DNA from: Terriglobales bacterium
Lineage (GTDB): Bacteria; Acidobacteriota; Terriglobia; Terriglobales; Acidobacteriaceae
Assembly (NCBI GenBank): GCA_030043575.1
Contig: JASHXK010000414.1
Span: 1-9,089 of the forward strand
Length of the DNA stretch: 9,089 bases
Direction: 5' to 3'
In this document: positions 1-5,576 of the stretch, piece after piece
How positions within the stretch are numbered: position 1 is the first letter of the stretch
Layout: each line of letters starts with the position of its first letter
Position numbers and translations under genes: made by a program
Notes under the pieces: model-generated
What the model was told of the DNA's origin: nothing
Database searches by the model: none
The model's input: the letters and a program-made list of their open reading frames with translations, nothing else

Positions 1-581
1 AATTCCAACAGTGTCACGACGGGCCGGGGAGCTGCCTCTCGCGGAACACCCTGGCGCGAAAACCCCGAGGCCGTCGCCATGAGCTCCTCCACCGGTGCGA
101 GCTGCTCTCGCACCAACGGGCCCAGGGGCGAATTTCCGCCGACACTTTGCACTCGCGACAAAGATTCCGATAGCAGTTGAAAAGGGTTGGTAGGAACAAA
201 AATCCCGTTGAGTACAGCTCGCTCGTGCGGCTTCAGATCGTTCCAGTCGCTCTGTGCCTTGAGCAGGTGAAAGGTGTAATTCTTCGAGTCCTGCGAGGCC
301 GGCGCGCTGCTGCCGTCCCCTTGCGCGATCGCGAGGTACCCCTTCACCGAGAGGTCTACGATGGTGGCCGTGATGTTGTGCGGGGCAACTGCATTGTCCA
401 GCAAGGCGCCGCACTCGCCCGGTGTGAGGTGATCCGGCGGCTCGTACTGAACGCTGGCCGAATCCCGTTCCGGAGCGCGTCCCCGCGTCCAATACAGCCA
501 AAACATGCGGAAGATGACCACTATCGGGACAGCGAAAAACAGCAGAATCAGGATATCGGATAAGCTTGCGGAGTCTTTCAT
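1..581 (-). CDS. DUF2207-type predicted membrane protein, C-terminus beyond the window
   Basis: Reading leftwards from ATG 581-579, the frame stays open to the window edge (193 codons). Residues about 9-30 form one membrane segment ending in 'LYWTRGRAP'. The next block is the DUF2207 signature: 'VQYEPPDHLTPGECGALLDN', then 'TATIVDLSVKGYLAIAQ', then 'LKPHERAVLNGIF', matching the family pattern YxPP-LTPxExGxLxD / TAxIxDLAxxGYLxI / LxxHExxLLxxLF. The molecular function of DUF2207 proteins (YciQ-like) is unknown. Typical members have a signal peptide and a roughly 200-residue extracytoplasmic domain before this membrane segment. Here an in-frame TAA (599-597) lies 15 nt before the ATG, so that domain is absent or lost. 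GGAAG about 10 nt upstream could serve as ribosome binding site. Beyond about residue 135 I cannot align the sequence to the family by eye, and a frameshift is not excluded. Family confidence is good; whether the gene is intact is uncertain. Confidence 0.7.
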   Translation of the reverse strand, partial: MKDSASLSDILILLFFAVPIVVIFRMFWLYWTRGRAPERDSASVQYEPPDHLTPGECGALLDNAVAPHNITATIVDLSVKGYLAIAQGDGSSAPASQDSKNYTFHLLKAQSDWNDLKPHERAVLNGIFVPTNPFQLLSESLSRVQSVGGNSPLGPLVREQLAPVEELMATASGFSRQGVPREAAPRPVVTLLE

Positions 582-898
582 AGGAGGCCGGCTTCCTTAC
601 GCGGCCTCGAAAACGGCAACAATAGTACACCTGTCTACTGCGAAAGCGAGATTAAAAGCGGGCGAAAACGACATTAGAAGCGAGCGAGAACGAGTAGGGA
701 GCTTGCTCCGCTGCGCAGCAGTCGGTCGTGGAATGATCAGAGCCCGAAGGGCGAAACAAACTTAGCCCAGGACGTAAGTCCTGGGTAACGTGCAAGAAAG
801 AATCCGAGCCCCTTCAGGGGCGGCAGGCTGTTTGCGCCTCGTTGTCGCAACTTTGTTGTCGCTAGTCCCCACCACGCCTCTTGCGATACATTGTCCGA
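582..898. other. 317-bp intergenic region with palindromic repeats and no convincing gene
   Basis: This region separates the minus-strand DUF2207 gene from the plus-strand propeller gene, so it should hold divergent promoters, but I find no strong -35/-10 pair. It has a purine-rich stretch at 646-702 with imperfect 'gcgagcgaga/aaagcgggcgaaaa' repeats, a short palindrome GCTGCGCAGC near 710-719, and the hairpin chain listed separately at 742-821. Open frames running through it on both strands have the look of repeat-derived spurious proteins. Confidence 0.6.
742..821. repeat. REP-like element: three consecutive small hairpins
   Basis: Hairpin 1 is GCCC-GAA-GGGC (742-752). Hairpin 2 is CCCAGGAC-GTAA-GTCCTGGG (766-785), a perfect 8-bp stem with a GNRA-type tetraloop. 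Hairpin 3 is GCCCC-TTCA-GGGGC (808-821). Such chains, with 'aacttagccca' type linkers, are known to me as dispersed intergenic repeats in acidobacterial and planctomycete genomes, where they often cause spurious ORF calls. Only one copy is in the window, so copy number is not shown here. It lies between divergent genes and has no transposase nearby. Confidence 0.6.
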
Positions 899-2002
899 AT
901 GTTCCCGACATCCTGGCGCGCCGTTCTTCTCGCGCTTGCAATCTTGCTCTCGACGCCGTTCCTGCGCGCACAATCTTCGACCACGAGCACCGGACCCTCG
1001 ACTCCGCCCAACTTGCTCTATCCCGGCGAAGAAAAGCATCTGCGCAACATCCGCCAGCTCACCTTCGGCGGACAGAATGCCGAAGCCTACTTCTCCGCCG
1101 ACGACAAGATGCTCAGCTTCCAGCATCAGGGCCAGGGCGTCCCTTGCGACCAGATCTACACCATGCCGGTCGACACACCTGACGGCAAGCCGGCGACGCC
1201 CAAGCTCGTCAGCTCCGGCAAAGGACGCGACACCTGCAGCTACATCTATCCCTCCGGCGATCGCATTCTCTACTCCTCAACCGAAGCCGCCAGCCCCGCA
1301 TGCCCGCCGAAGCCCGACTACTCGCACGGCTACGTCTGGCCCATCTATTCGAGCTACAAGATCTACACTGCGAAGCTCGACGGCAGCGACACCAAGCTGT
1401 TGACCGGCGCGCCTGGCTACAACGCTGAGTCGACCATCAGCCGCGACGGCAAGAAGGTTGTCTTCACCTCTACGCGCAACGGCGACCTCGATATCTACAC
1501 CATGAACATCGACGGCACCGACGTGAAGCAGCTCACGCACGAGCTCGGCCACGACGGCGGCCCGTTCTGGTCGGCCGATGGCAAGAAGATCGTCTACCGC
1601 GCCGAGCATCCCAAGACGCCGGAGGAGATTGCCGACTACAAGGCGCTCTACGCGCAGGGGCTGATTCGTCCAGGCAATCTCGAGATTTGGGTGATGGACG
1701 CCGATGGCGGCCACAAGCATCAGGTGACGCACAACGGCGCGGCGAACTTCGCGCCCTTCTTTCATCCCGACGGCAAGCGCATCATCTTCGCCTCGAACCT
1801 GGCGGATCCCAAGAGCGGCCGCGACTTCGATCTCTACATCATCAACGAGGACGGCACCGGCCTGGAGCGCATCACGTACTATCCTGACTTCGATGCCTTT
1901 CCGATGTTCACCTCCGACGGCAAGCGGCTGGTCTGGGCCTCGAACCGCAACGGCAAAGAGCCACACGAGACCAACATCTTCATCGCCGATTGGCTGGAGT
2001 GA
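899..2002 (+). CDS. Secreted PD40 (TolB/WD40-like) beta-propeller protein
   Basis: The 367-residue protein begins with a signal peptide: 'MFPTSWR' followed by a hydrophobic run to 'FLRAQ' near residue 25. At least five PD40-type blades follow, with the core pattern 'x-S-x-DGK-x-hhF-x-S-x-R-x-G' and a 'DhYxMNxDGTxxxQLT' strand pair: about residues 63-80 (SADDKMLSFQ), 175-212 (SRDGKKVVFTSTRNG), 220-237 (SADGKKIVYRA), 283-320 (HPDGKRIIFASN) and 332-350 (SDGKRLVWASNRNG). This is the same fold as the TolB propeller, but there is no TolB N-terminal domain and no Pal/Tol genes nearby, so a Tol role is not supported. A periplasmic or outer-surface binding or scaffold role is likely; I see no enzyme motif. 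A TTG at 881 is in frame, but the ATG at 899 directly precedes the signal peptide. No clear Shine-Dalgarno is visible for either start. Confidence 0.85.
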   Translation: MFPTSWRAVLLALAILLSTPFLRAQSSTTSTGPSTPPNLLYPGEEKHLRNIRQLTFGGQNAEAYFSADDKMLSFQHQGQGVPCDQIYTMPVDTPDGKPATPKLVSSGKGRDTCSYIYPSGDRILYSSTEAASPACPPKPDYSHGYVWPIYSSYKIYTAKLDGSDTKLLTGAPGYNAESTISRDGKKVVFTSTRNGDLDIYTMNIDGTDVKQLTHELGHDGGPFWSADGKKIVYRAEHPKTPEEIADYKALYAQGLIRPGNLEIWVMDADGGHKHQVTHNGAANFAPFFHPDGKRIIFASNLADPKSGRDFDLYIINEDGTGLERITYYPDFDAFPMFTSDGKRLVWASNRNGKEPHETNIFIADWLE

Positions 2003-2004
2003 AG

Positions 2005-2037
2005 CAGTGGCCAGTGGTCAGTGGCTAGTGGCTAGTA
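2005..2037. repeat. Heptamer tandem repeat (CAGTGGC type)
   Basis: Four and a half heptamers in a row: CAGTGGC, CAGTGGT, CAGTGGC, TAGTGGC, TAGTACT. The run starts 2 nt after the propeller stop codon. Short degenerate heptamer arrays of this kind occur in intergenic DNA of acidobacteria; no function can be assigned. Confidence 0.6.
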
Positions 2038-2046
2038 CTGGAAGCG

Positions 2047-2096
2047 GTCGAGGGACCCTACCGTGGAAGTCCTTCATGGAATAGGGGTCCTTCGAC
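2047..2096 (+). repeat. Long imperfect hairpin downstream of the propeller gene
   Basis: Arms 2047-2058 (GTCGAGGGACCC) and 2085-2096 (GGGTCCTTCGAC) pair over 12 bp with one G-U wobble. The 26-nt loop can pair further (tGGAAG with CTTCA). No T-tract follows, so it is not a classical Rho-independent terminator, though it could stabilise or end the transcript of the upstream gene. The right arm runs into 'ccttcgactcg...gctcaggatgaca' (to about 2136), a dispersed intergenic repeat motif I recognise from several bacterial phyla. Confidence 0.5.
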
Positions 2097-2204
2097 TCGT
2101 TCGTGCAACAGCGGCACGAGCTCGCTCAGGATGACAGCTTTCATGATGACCGCTATGACGAAACCTCGCTGCAACCGCGAGCATGATGAACCGATCGTCA
2201 CATG

Positions 2205-2235
2205 AAAAAAGCCCGGACCGTGACGGCCCGGGCTT
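2205..2235 (-). terminator. Rho-independent terminator of the aminotransferase gene
   Basis: On the minus strand, arms AAGCCCGG (2235-2228) and CCGGGCTT (2216-2209) pair over 8 bp, with a further inner CCG/CGG pairing. A run of six T (2210-2205 on the minus strand) overlaps the end of the stem. It lies 18 nt after the aminotransferase stop codon, in the expected orientation. Confidence 0.85.
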
Positions 2236-2252
2236 GCGGAACTGCAGCTCTC

Positions 2253-3656
2253 TCACGCTCCCGTGGGCTTGCCTCTGGTGCCGGCTTTGTTCGACATCTT
2301 GCCGCCCACCACCTCGATGCATTCCTCGAGCACATCCATCGCGAGATCGGCCTGTTCGCGGGTGACGATGAGCGGCGGGCAGATGCGAACGCTGTTGGCG
2401 CCGCATCCCAGAAACAGCAGCCCGCGCTCGAAGGCCAGCTCCACAATGCGATCGCGTTCCACGCCGCCCGGAGTCTTGGCCTTCTTATCCGTGACGATCT
2501 CGATGCCGATCATCAGGCCGCGCCCGCGCACATCGCCCACCAGATCGAGACGCTTCGGCCAGTCGGCGATGCGCTGCAGGATGTGGCGCCCGACGACGTC
2601 GGCGTTCTTGATGGCTTCGCGCTCCAGGATGTCCATCGTGGCCAGCGCCGCGGCGATGGCGACCGGATTGCCGCCGAAGGTTGAGGCGTGCGATCCCGGC
2701 ACCCAATCCATGATTTCGGCCCTCGCCATCATCACGCCCAGAGGCATGCCGCTGGCAATCCCTTTCGCCATGCAAACGATGTCCGGCTCGACGCCGGTAT
2801 GCTCGATCGCCCACCATTTCCCGGTGCGGCCGGCTCCGGACTGCACCTCATCGGCCACCAGCAGAATGCCGTGACGATCGCAAATGCGCCGCAGCTCTTG
2901 CATGAAGACGGTGGGCGCGACCACATAGCCGCCTTCGCCCTGGATCGGCTCGACAAATATCGCCGCCACTTCTTCCGGAGCCAGCGTCGTCTTGAACAAC
3001 TTGTCTTCGATGAAACGCGCACAGCTCAGAGCGAACGCGTCGGCTTCCTCGGGACTTCCTCCGGGAGCTCCGCGATAAACATCGGGATAGCGAATGTGCG
3101 TCACGCCGGGAACCAGCGGAGCGAAGCGGCGGCGCTGTTGCGGCTTCGATGCGGTCAACGACAGCGCGCCCATGGTCCGGCCATGAAACGCGCCGAAGAA
3201 CGCGATGATGTGCTGCCGTTTGGTGTGATAACGCGCGAGTTTGAGCGCCGCTTCAATCGCCTCGGCGCCGGAGTTGCCGTAGTGAACCTTGTGCGGCCCC
3301 TTCATGGGAGCGACGCGTGAGAGCCGCTCGCTGAGCGTCACCATGCTCTCGTAGTAAAAATCCGTACCCGACATGTGGATCAGCTCGGCAGCCTGCTTCT
3401 GAATCGCGGCTATCACCTCGGGATGGCAGTGACCGGTGGACGTCACGGCGATGCCGGCGGAGAAGTCGAGAAACTCGTTGCCATCGACATCTTCCACGAT
3501 GACGCCACGGCCGCGCTTCGCCACCAAGGGATAAGAACGGGTGTAGGACGGCGAGATGGATTGCTGATCGCGGTCGACGATGCGACGAGCGTTGGGCCCG
3601 GGCAGGGCCGTCTTGATGTGCGGGCCGGCCACGGGAGTAAGGGTATTGGCTGACAT
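2253..3656 (-). CDS. Class III PLP-dependent aminotransferase (acetylornithine / 4-aminobutyrate aminotransferase family)
   Basis: The 467-residue protein transfers an amino group from an omega-amino donor, probably to 2-oxoglutarate, using pyridoxal phosphate in the cytoplasm. Fold-type I, class III landmarks are all present: 'FLDFSAGIAVTSTGHCHP' (63-79), phosphate-binding 'NSGAEA' (128-133), 'FHGRT' (157-161), Glu236 in 'VEPIQGEGG', Asp269 in 'LLVADEVQSGAGRTGK', the Schiff-base Lys298 in 'DIVCMAKGIASGMPLG', and 'STFGGN' (325-330). The start at ATG 3656-3654 is supported by GGAGG 8 nt upstream and by the family N-terminus; the frame continues upstream for 96 more codons with no family similarity. 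By eye it is close to GABA aminotransferases and also to the archaeal ornithine aminotransferase/racemase-like branch, so the substrate is not decided. It is monocistronic with its own terminator. Confidence 0.88.
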   Translation of the reverse strand: MSANTLTPVAGPHIKTALPGPNARRIVDRDQQSISPSYTRSYPLVAKRGRGVIVEDVDGNEFLDFSAGIAVTSTGHCHPEVIAAIQKQAAELIHMSGTDFYYESMVTLSERLSRVAPMKGPHKVHYGNSGAEAIEAALKLARYHTKRQHIIAFFGAFHGRTMGALSLTASKPQQRRRFAPLVPGVTHIRYPDVYRGAPGGSPEEADAFALSCARFIEDKLFKTTLAPEEVAAIFVEPIQGEGGYVVAPTVFMQELRRICDRHGILLVADEVQSGAGRTGKWWAIEHTGVEPDIVCMAKGIASGMPLGVMMARAEIMDWVPGSHASTFGGNPVAIAAALATMDILEREAIKNADVVGRHILQRIADWPKRLDLVGDVRGRGLMIGIEIVTDKKAKTPGGVERDRIVELAFERGLLFLGCGANSVRICPPLIVTREQADLAMDVLEECIEVVGGKMSNKAGTRGKPTGA

Positions 3657-3971
3657 GTTGTTTTCCTCCAAAAGTCTGGCGGCACCAGTTGTGTGCCGGA
3701 GCTCTTGTCGACCCACGCGCGTAGCCTGGTTCGGCTGCGGCCTGCGCGGGAGAACGTTGGAAAACGGAGAGCTAGTCGCCGGAGAAGAGATTAGGACGGG
3801 CCGCGCTGGGAGCCAGCTTGGAGTCAGCGCGATTAGAAGTGCGGGCTGGCCGGCAGATTCGCGCCACACCGCCGGCACGCGAAGTCGTTGGCCATGCAGG
3901 GCGCACCATGCCCCCTGCGGGCAGCAACGCCAGGATTTTGCCATGAGTGGTCACAACCGGCTCCTGTTGCA

Positions 3972-3977
3972 ATTATA
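3972..3977 (-). promoter_or_regulatory. Candidate -10 box (TATAAT) for the aminotransferase transcript
   Basis: The minus strand reads 'ctaacTATAATtgcaac'. The hexamer is a perfect sigma-70 -10 match, but the hexamer 17 bp upstream (TTACTT) matches the -35 consensus poorly. It stands about 315 bp from the start codon. It remains tentative. Confidence 0.3.
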
Positions 3978-4072
3978 GTTAGCTTCGGCGGTCGAAGTAA
4001 CCCCCAAAACGCATGTAATCTGGCTTTCCTTGCGGGCCTGCAGAAACTAACGCGACATTCTAAGTCCTGACG

Positions 4073-4078
4073 TATAGT
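4073..4078 (+). promoter_or_regulatory. Candidate -10 box (TATAGT) for the XRE regulator gene
   Basis: TATAGT (5/6 to the -10 consensus) lies 21 nt before the TTG start, which would leave a leader of only about 15 nt that still contains the GAGGA ribosome binding site at 4091-4095. No good -35 is seen. Just upstream, 4057-4072 is a weak (9/16) match to the palindrome found at 5263 and 6961. Confidence 0.3.
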
Positions 4079-4099
4079 GTTTCCGTTAACGAGGACATC

Positions 4100-4900
4100 T
4101 TGAGTTCGGGAGAAGCTCTGCGCAAGCTTCGTGAGCAGCTAGGCCTGACGATTCGTGACGTTGAGGCCGCCAGTCAGAGACTCGCCGACAAATACTCCAA
4201 TCCCAGCTTCGCCGTTTCCCTCAGCCGTTTGTCCGATATCGAAACCAAAGACATCGTCCCCAGCATTCATAAGCTGTATGCGTTGGCGATTATCTATCGC
4301 CGGAGTATCTATGACCTGATGAAGCTGTATGGAGTCGATCTGGCAGATTCTGCCGGCGACATTGAGACCGCGATTCCCAACCTGGCCAACTCTCACCCGT
4401 TCTCATCGCTGAACCGCCTGCCGCAGGCCGAGATGCCGGTGACCCTTGATCCGGCATTTCATATTCAGGCAACAACCGACATCGGCCGCATGGTTGCGCG
4501 CTGGGGCATCGTCCCCGTACACATGCTGTCCCGCTTGGTGAAGGACCGGAAATACTCCTACGGCTACATCGGTATGGACGATCTCACGATGTATCCGCTG
4601 ATTCTTCCCGGATCCTTTGTGCAAGTGGATGAGTCGCGCAATGCGATCACGCGCAAGCTCTGGCGTTCGGAGTTCGAACGGCCAATCTACTTCGTCGAAA
4701 CCCGGCAGGGGTTTGTCTGTTCGTGGTGCGAGCTCAATGGAAGCCTGCTGACGTTGAAGCCCCACCCGATGTCGCCGGTACAAAGCCGTACCCTGCGGCT
4801 GGGCGCCGAGGCGGAAATTATTGGTCAGGTGGTGGGAGTCGCTATGCGGCTTGACGGATGGCTAAGCGCGGACTCCGAGCCAGACAAGTCAAGCTCGTAA
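4100..4900 (+). CDS. XRE-family transcriptional regulator with C-terminal S24/LexA-like domain
   Basis: The 266-residue protein is a likely DNA-binding regulator in two parts. Residues 4-75 are a Cro/CI-type helix-turn-helix: 'ALRKLREQLGLTIRDVEAAS', then 'RLSDIETKDIVPSIHKLYAL'. The HTH loop is longer than usual, with an insertion around 'LADKYSNPSFAVS' that I associate with acidobacterial XRE proteins. Residues about 155-250 resemble the S24/LexA peptidase beta-fold ('MYPLILPGSFVQVDESRN', 'RPIYFVET', 'GQVVGVAMRL'). The catalytic Ser of the G-D-S-M box is replaced ('DLTMYP'), and where the catalytic Lys is expected the chain reads 'FVCSWCEL', so self-cleavage is unlikely. The start is TTG 4100 with GAGGA only 4 nt upstream; an in-frame TAA at 4061 excludes a longer protein, and no ATG or GTG lies closer. 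Its 3' end overlaps the convergent 139-aa gene by 59 bp. Confidence 0.82.
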   Translation: MSSGEALRKLREQLGLTIRDVEAASQRLADKYSNPSFAVSLSRLSDIETKDIVPSIHKLYALAIIYRRSIYDLMKLYGVDLADSAGDIETAIPNLANSHPFSSLNRLPQAEMPVTLDPAFHIQATTDIGRMVARWGIVPVHMLSRLVKDRKYSYGYIGMDDLTMYPLILPGSFVQVDESRNAITRKLWRSEFERPIYFVETRQGFVCSWCELNGSLLTLKPHPMSPVQSRTLRLGAEAEIIGQVVGVAMRLDGWLSADSEPDKSSS

Positions 4901-5261
4901 CCACGTACTGGTGATGTTCGACACTTCCGCCGCCCAACTCCTGCGGGGTGCTGTCGATCAATCCCAGCAGTGATTGCGCACATTCCGCCGCTTCCAATCC
5001 CTCACTCTTGGCTGCGGAAACCAGTTCCTGCCACAGCTCAGAAACAGGCGTGGAGAGTTCTCTCACAAAGGCCTCGGTGTGCGCCTGCCGCATGGCGCTT
5101 TGGGCGGGCTCTTTGCCGTAGGTGCGTTCCAGTCCCCAGTGCTCGTAATCCTGCCCGGCGGCAGAACGCAATCGTGCCAGGAACCGCACCCGATTCAGCG
5201 GACCGAGCAAGCCGGCCAGCGTGCGTTGCATCAGGTCGTCGTAGGCGGAAAGTAATCTCAT
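4842..5261 (-). CDS. Hypothetical 139-aa protein, convergent with and overlapping the XRE gene
   Basis: I do not recognise a named family. The protein is soluble, with no signal peptide or membrane segment, and mostly helical in composition. The most gene-like block is residues 26-75, with 'HWGLERTYG' at 41-49, followed by helices ('AQSAMRQAHTEAFVREL', 'VSELWQELVSAAKSEG'). The stop (TAG) lies within the XRE gene, so the last 19 residues are encoded antisense to the regulator's tail. An upstream ATG at 5324 is in frame, but would force translation through a perfect hairpin and a palindrome, and the extra 21 residues look non-coding; I prefer ATG 5261-5259. No well-spaced Shine-Dalgarno is seen (AGG directly abuts the ATG); a palindromic site ends 1 nt before it. 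It is divergent from the small-peptide gene at 5364. Codon usage and amino-acid pattern support a real gene. Confidence 0.62.
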   Translation of the reverse strand: MRLLSAYDDLMQRTLAGLLGPLNRVRFLARLRSAAGQDYEHWGLERTYGKEPAQSAMRQAHTEAFVRELSTPVSELWQELVSAAKSEGLEAAECAQSLLGLIDSTPQELGGGSVEHHQYVVTSLTCLARSPRLAIRQAA

Positions 5262-5262
5262 C

Positions 5263-5282
5263 CTGTTCTGATTTCGGAACAA
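5263..5282. promoter_or_regulatory. Palindromic operator-like site, copy 1
   Basis: The sequence is CTGTTCTGATTTCGGAACAA, with arms TGTTCTGA and TCGGAACA (7 of 8 complementary) around TT. It matches the perfect palindrome at 6961-6980 at 18 of 20 positions, in the same orientation. It lies between the divergent 139-aa gene (ending 1 nt from its ATG) and the small-peptide gene 82 nt away, a plausible place for a repressor site. Which protein binds it is unknown. Confidence 0.55.
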
Positions 5283-5290
5283 AGAACAAT

Positions 5291-5307
5291 CCCGCGATTC
5301 TCGCGGG
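5291..5307. repeat. Perfect 7-bp stem hairpin in the divergent leader
   Basis: CCCGCGA-TTC-TCGCGGG, 8 nt from operator-like copy 1. It could be an RNA hairpin in either leader or a DNA inverted repeat. No T-tract follows on either strand, so it is not a terminator. Confidence 0.5.
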
Positions 5308-5350
5308 GATCGCGTGTCTACCAATCAGACTGCCTCGGAAAGCTTACTCC

Positions 5351-5357
5351 AAAGGAG
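5351..5357 (+). promoter_or_regulatory. Ribosome binding site of the 52-aa peptide gene
   Basis: AAAGGAG, 6 nt before GTG 5364. It decides the start of a gene too short for ordinary calling. The same heptamer, AAAGGAG at 7661-7667, serves the secreted protein gene at 7673. Confidence 0.75.
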
Positions 5358-5363
5358 CCTTCC

Positions 5364-5522
5364 GTGGAATATCTGATTTCGTTGATCCTGCTGTTCACCC
5401 TAAGCACTGCCCCATCCAAGTCGATGAATCCATCGAACTCCGGAAAGCAGTCCGGCATCGGTCATTTAACCCAAACCAGCCCGCCCCCGGTTTGTGACCC
5501 GAACACGCAAAACTGCAACTGA
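5364..5522 (+). CDS. Small exported peptide, 52 aa
   Basis: A GTG-initiated frame of 52 codons, preceded by AAAGGAG at ideal spacing. The product starts 'MEYLISLILLFTLSTAPS', a compact signal peptide or membrane anchor with a cleavage-like end near residues 16-18. A hydrophilic Ser/Asn/Gln-rich linker follows, then 'TSPPPVCDPNTQNCN' with cysteines at 44 and 51. After cleavage a mature peptide of about 35 residues would remain, able to close an 8-residue disulphide loop (C-DPNTQN-C). I know no family for it. The gene ends 11 nt before a large hairpin that abuts the seven-TM protein gene, so the two may be one transcript. It may equally be a small periplasmic or lipid-free surface peptide of another role; there is no lipobox. 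The translational signals and export signal argue for a real gene. Confidence 0.6.
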   Translation: MEYLISLILLFTLSTAPSKSMNPSNSGKQSGIGHLTQTSPPPVCDPNTQNCN

Positions 5523-5531
5523 CAAAATAAC

Positions 5532-5560
5532 TTGCGGGCTGACGCCGGCAGTCTTATGCT
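5532..5560 (+). promoter_or_regulatory. Possible promoter for the membrane protein operon
   Basis: TTGCGG (5532-5537) and TATGCT (5555-5560) are separated by 17 bp, with 3/6 and 4/6 consensus matches. A start near 5567 would give a nearly leaderless mRNA for the ATG at 5577, consistent with the lack of a Shine-Dalgarno there. It overlaps the hairpin at 5534-5575, so both cannot be functional in the same transcript. Confidence 0.25.
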
Positions 5561-5575
5561 GCCATGACAGCCCGC
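5534..5575 (+). promoter_or_regulatory. Intercistronic two-tier hairpin abutting the next start codon
   Basis: Outer stem GCGGGCTG (5534-5541) pairs with CAGCCCGC (5568-5575), 8 bp and perfect. Inner stem GGCAG (5547-5551) pairs with CTGCC (5559-5563), with a 7-nt loop. One base later comes ATG 5577. No T-tract follows on the plus strand. It begins 11 nt after the peptide-gene stop and could block ribosome entry, protect an upstream mRNA, or be a protein-binding site. On the minus strand a T-rich tract follows, but no minus gene ends there. Confidence 0.55.
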
Positions 5576-5576
5576 C

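Larger units (their letters stand above)
3657..4099. other. 443-bp divergent regulatory region
   Basis: This lies between the aminotransferase (minus) and the XRE regulator (plus). On the minus strand there is a perfect TATAAT at 3977-3972, but no good -35 at 16-18 bp; if used, it gives an mRNA leader of about 300 nt. The leader shows no riboswitch I can recognise. The frames crossing it look non-coding, with many Arg, Pro, Ser and Cys residues and no conserved pattern. Confidence 0.45.

Noticed and set aside
737..1126. 129-aa minus-strand frame ending in 'ARYPGLTSWAKFVSPFGL'
   Set aside because: It is antisense to the propeller gene and reads through the hairpin repeat. This C-terminal pattern is typical of spurious proteins translated from acidobacterial palindromic repeats.
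1277..1966. 229-aa minus-strand frame inside the propeller gene
   Set aside because: It is a shadow of the high-GC third-position bias of the real plus-strand gene, whose PD40 repeats are unambiguous.
3833..3895. 20-codon minus-strand frame with a zinc-ribbon-like start (MANDFACRRCGANLP)
   Set aside because: It has a CxxC motif but stops after 20 residues, has no ribosome binding site and no continuation in other frames. It may be a chance match or a tiny remnant.
3657..3944. 96-residue N-terminal extension of the aminotransferase
   Set aside because: The frame is open, but residues are Pro/Arg/Ser-rich with no family similarity, and a strong GGAGG at 8 nt supports the start at 3656.
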